A stretch of 5,778 nt of DNA from contig JBKEBP010000099.1 of assembly GCA_047973235.1 (NCBI GenBank), forward strand, positions 1-5,778. The letters are read 5' to 3'. Origin of the DNA: Aequitasia sp047973235. Lineage in GTDB: Bacteria; Bacillota; Clostridia; Lachnospirales; Lachnospiraceae. Under the pieces are notes generated by a model, which did not search any database, was not told the DNA's origin, and saw nothing but the letters and a program-made list of their open reading frames with translations. Positions 5,768 to 5,778 of this stretch are shown here, piece by piece; the stretch's first letter is position 1, and the number at the start of each line of letters is the position of its first letter. A program made the translations under genes and the position numbers.

Positions 5768-5778
5768 ATGACTTTTTT

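Overview
The window is AT-rich, with strong AAGGAGG-type ribosome binding sites, sigma-A-like promoters and compact operons. The proteins look like those of Bacillota, most likely class Clostridia (Lachnospiraceae-like). This placement is inferred from protein character and base use, and I cannot name a genus. All five genes are intact and fill almost the whole window; no gene-free stretch exceeds 300 bases.

Layout. Positions 1-167 are non-coding and hold a small palindrome (10-29), a rightward intrinsic terminator (34-70), a perfect 18-bp-stem hairpin (81-120) and a 23-bp repeat (136-158). A leftward operon follows, transcribed in this order: a TetR-family regulator (2474 to 1890), a diacylglycerol-kinase-family lipid kinase (1861 to 941) and a PAP2-superfamily membrane phosphatase (842, possibly 914, to 168). 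A short divergent control region (2475-2583) holds two head-to-head promoters whose -35 boxes are 1 bp apart. To the right lie tex (2584-4740), an RNA-binding S1-domain protein, and, 19 bases after its stop, a YitT-family membrane protein (4760-5647) with a TTG start. The right edge (5648-5778) carries a second, inverted copy of the 23-bp repeat and a long hairpin with a T-tract, a convincing terminator for the tex-yitT unit.

How the genes may work together. The leftward operon pairs a lipid kinase with a PAP2-type lipid phosphatase, which can catalyse opposing steps on a phosphorylated lipid. The TetR repressor encoded first probably controls its own operon and may affect tex through the overlapping promoters. 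The tex-yitT pair looks like a housekeeping transcription unit; no functional link between Tex and the YitT protein is evident from sequence.

The most unusual feature is the pair of nearly identical inverted repeats (22 of 23 positions). They sit 7-9 bp beyond the stop codons of both outermost genes, and each is followed by a strong hairpin. They may be ends of insertion-sequence-like or MITE-like elements extending outward from the block, or members of a dispersed terminator-associated repeat family. I see no CRISPR array, tRNA, rRNA, recognisable riboswitch or clear new defence or metabolic system.
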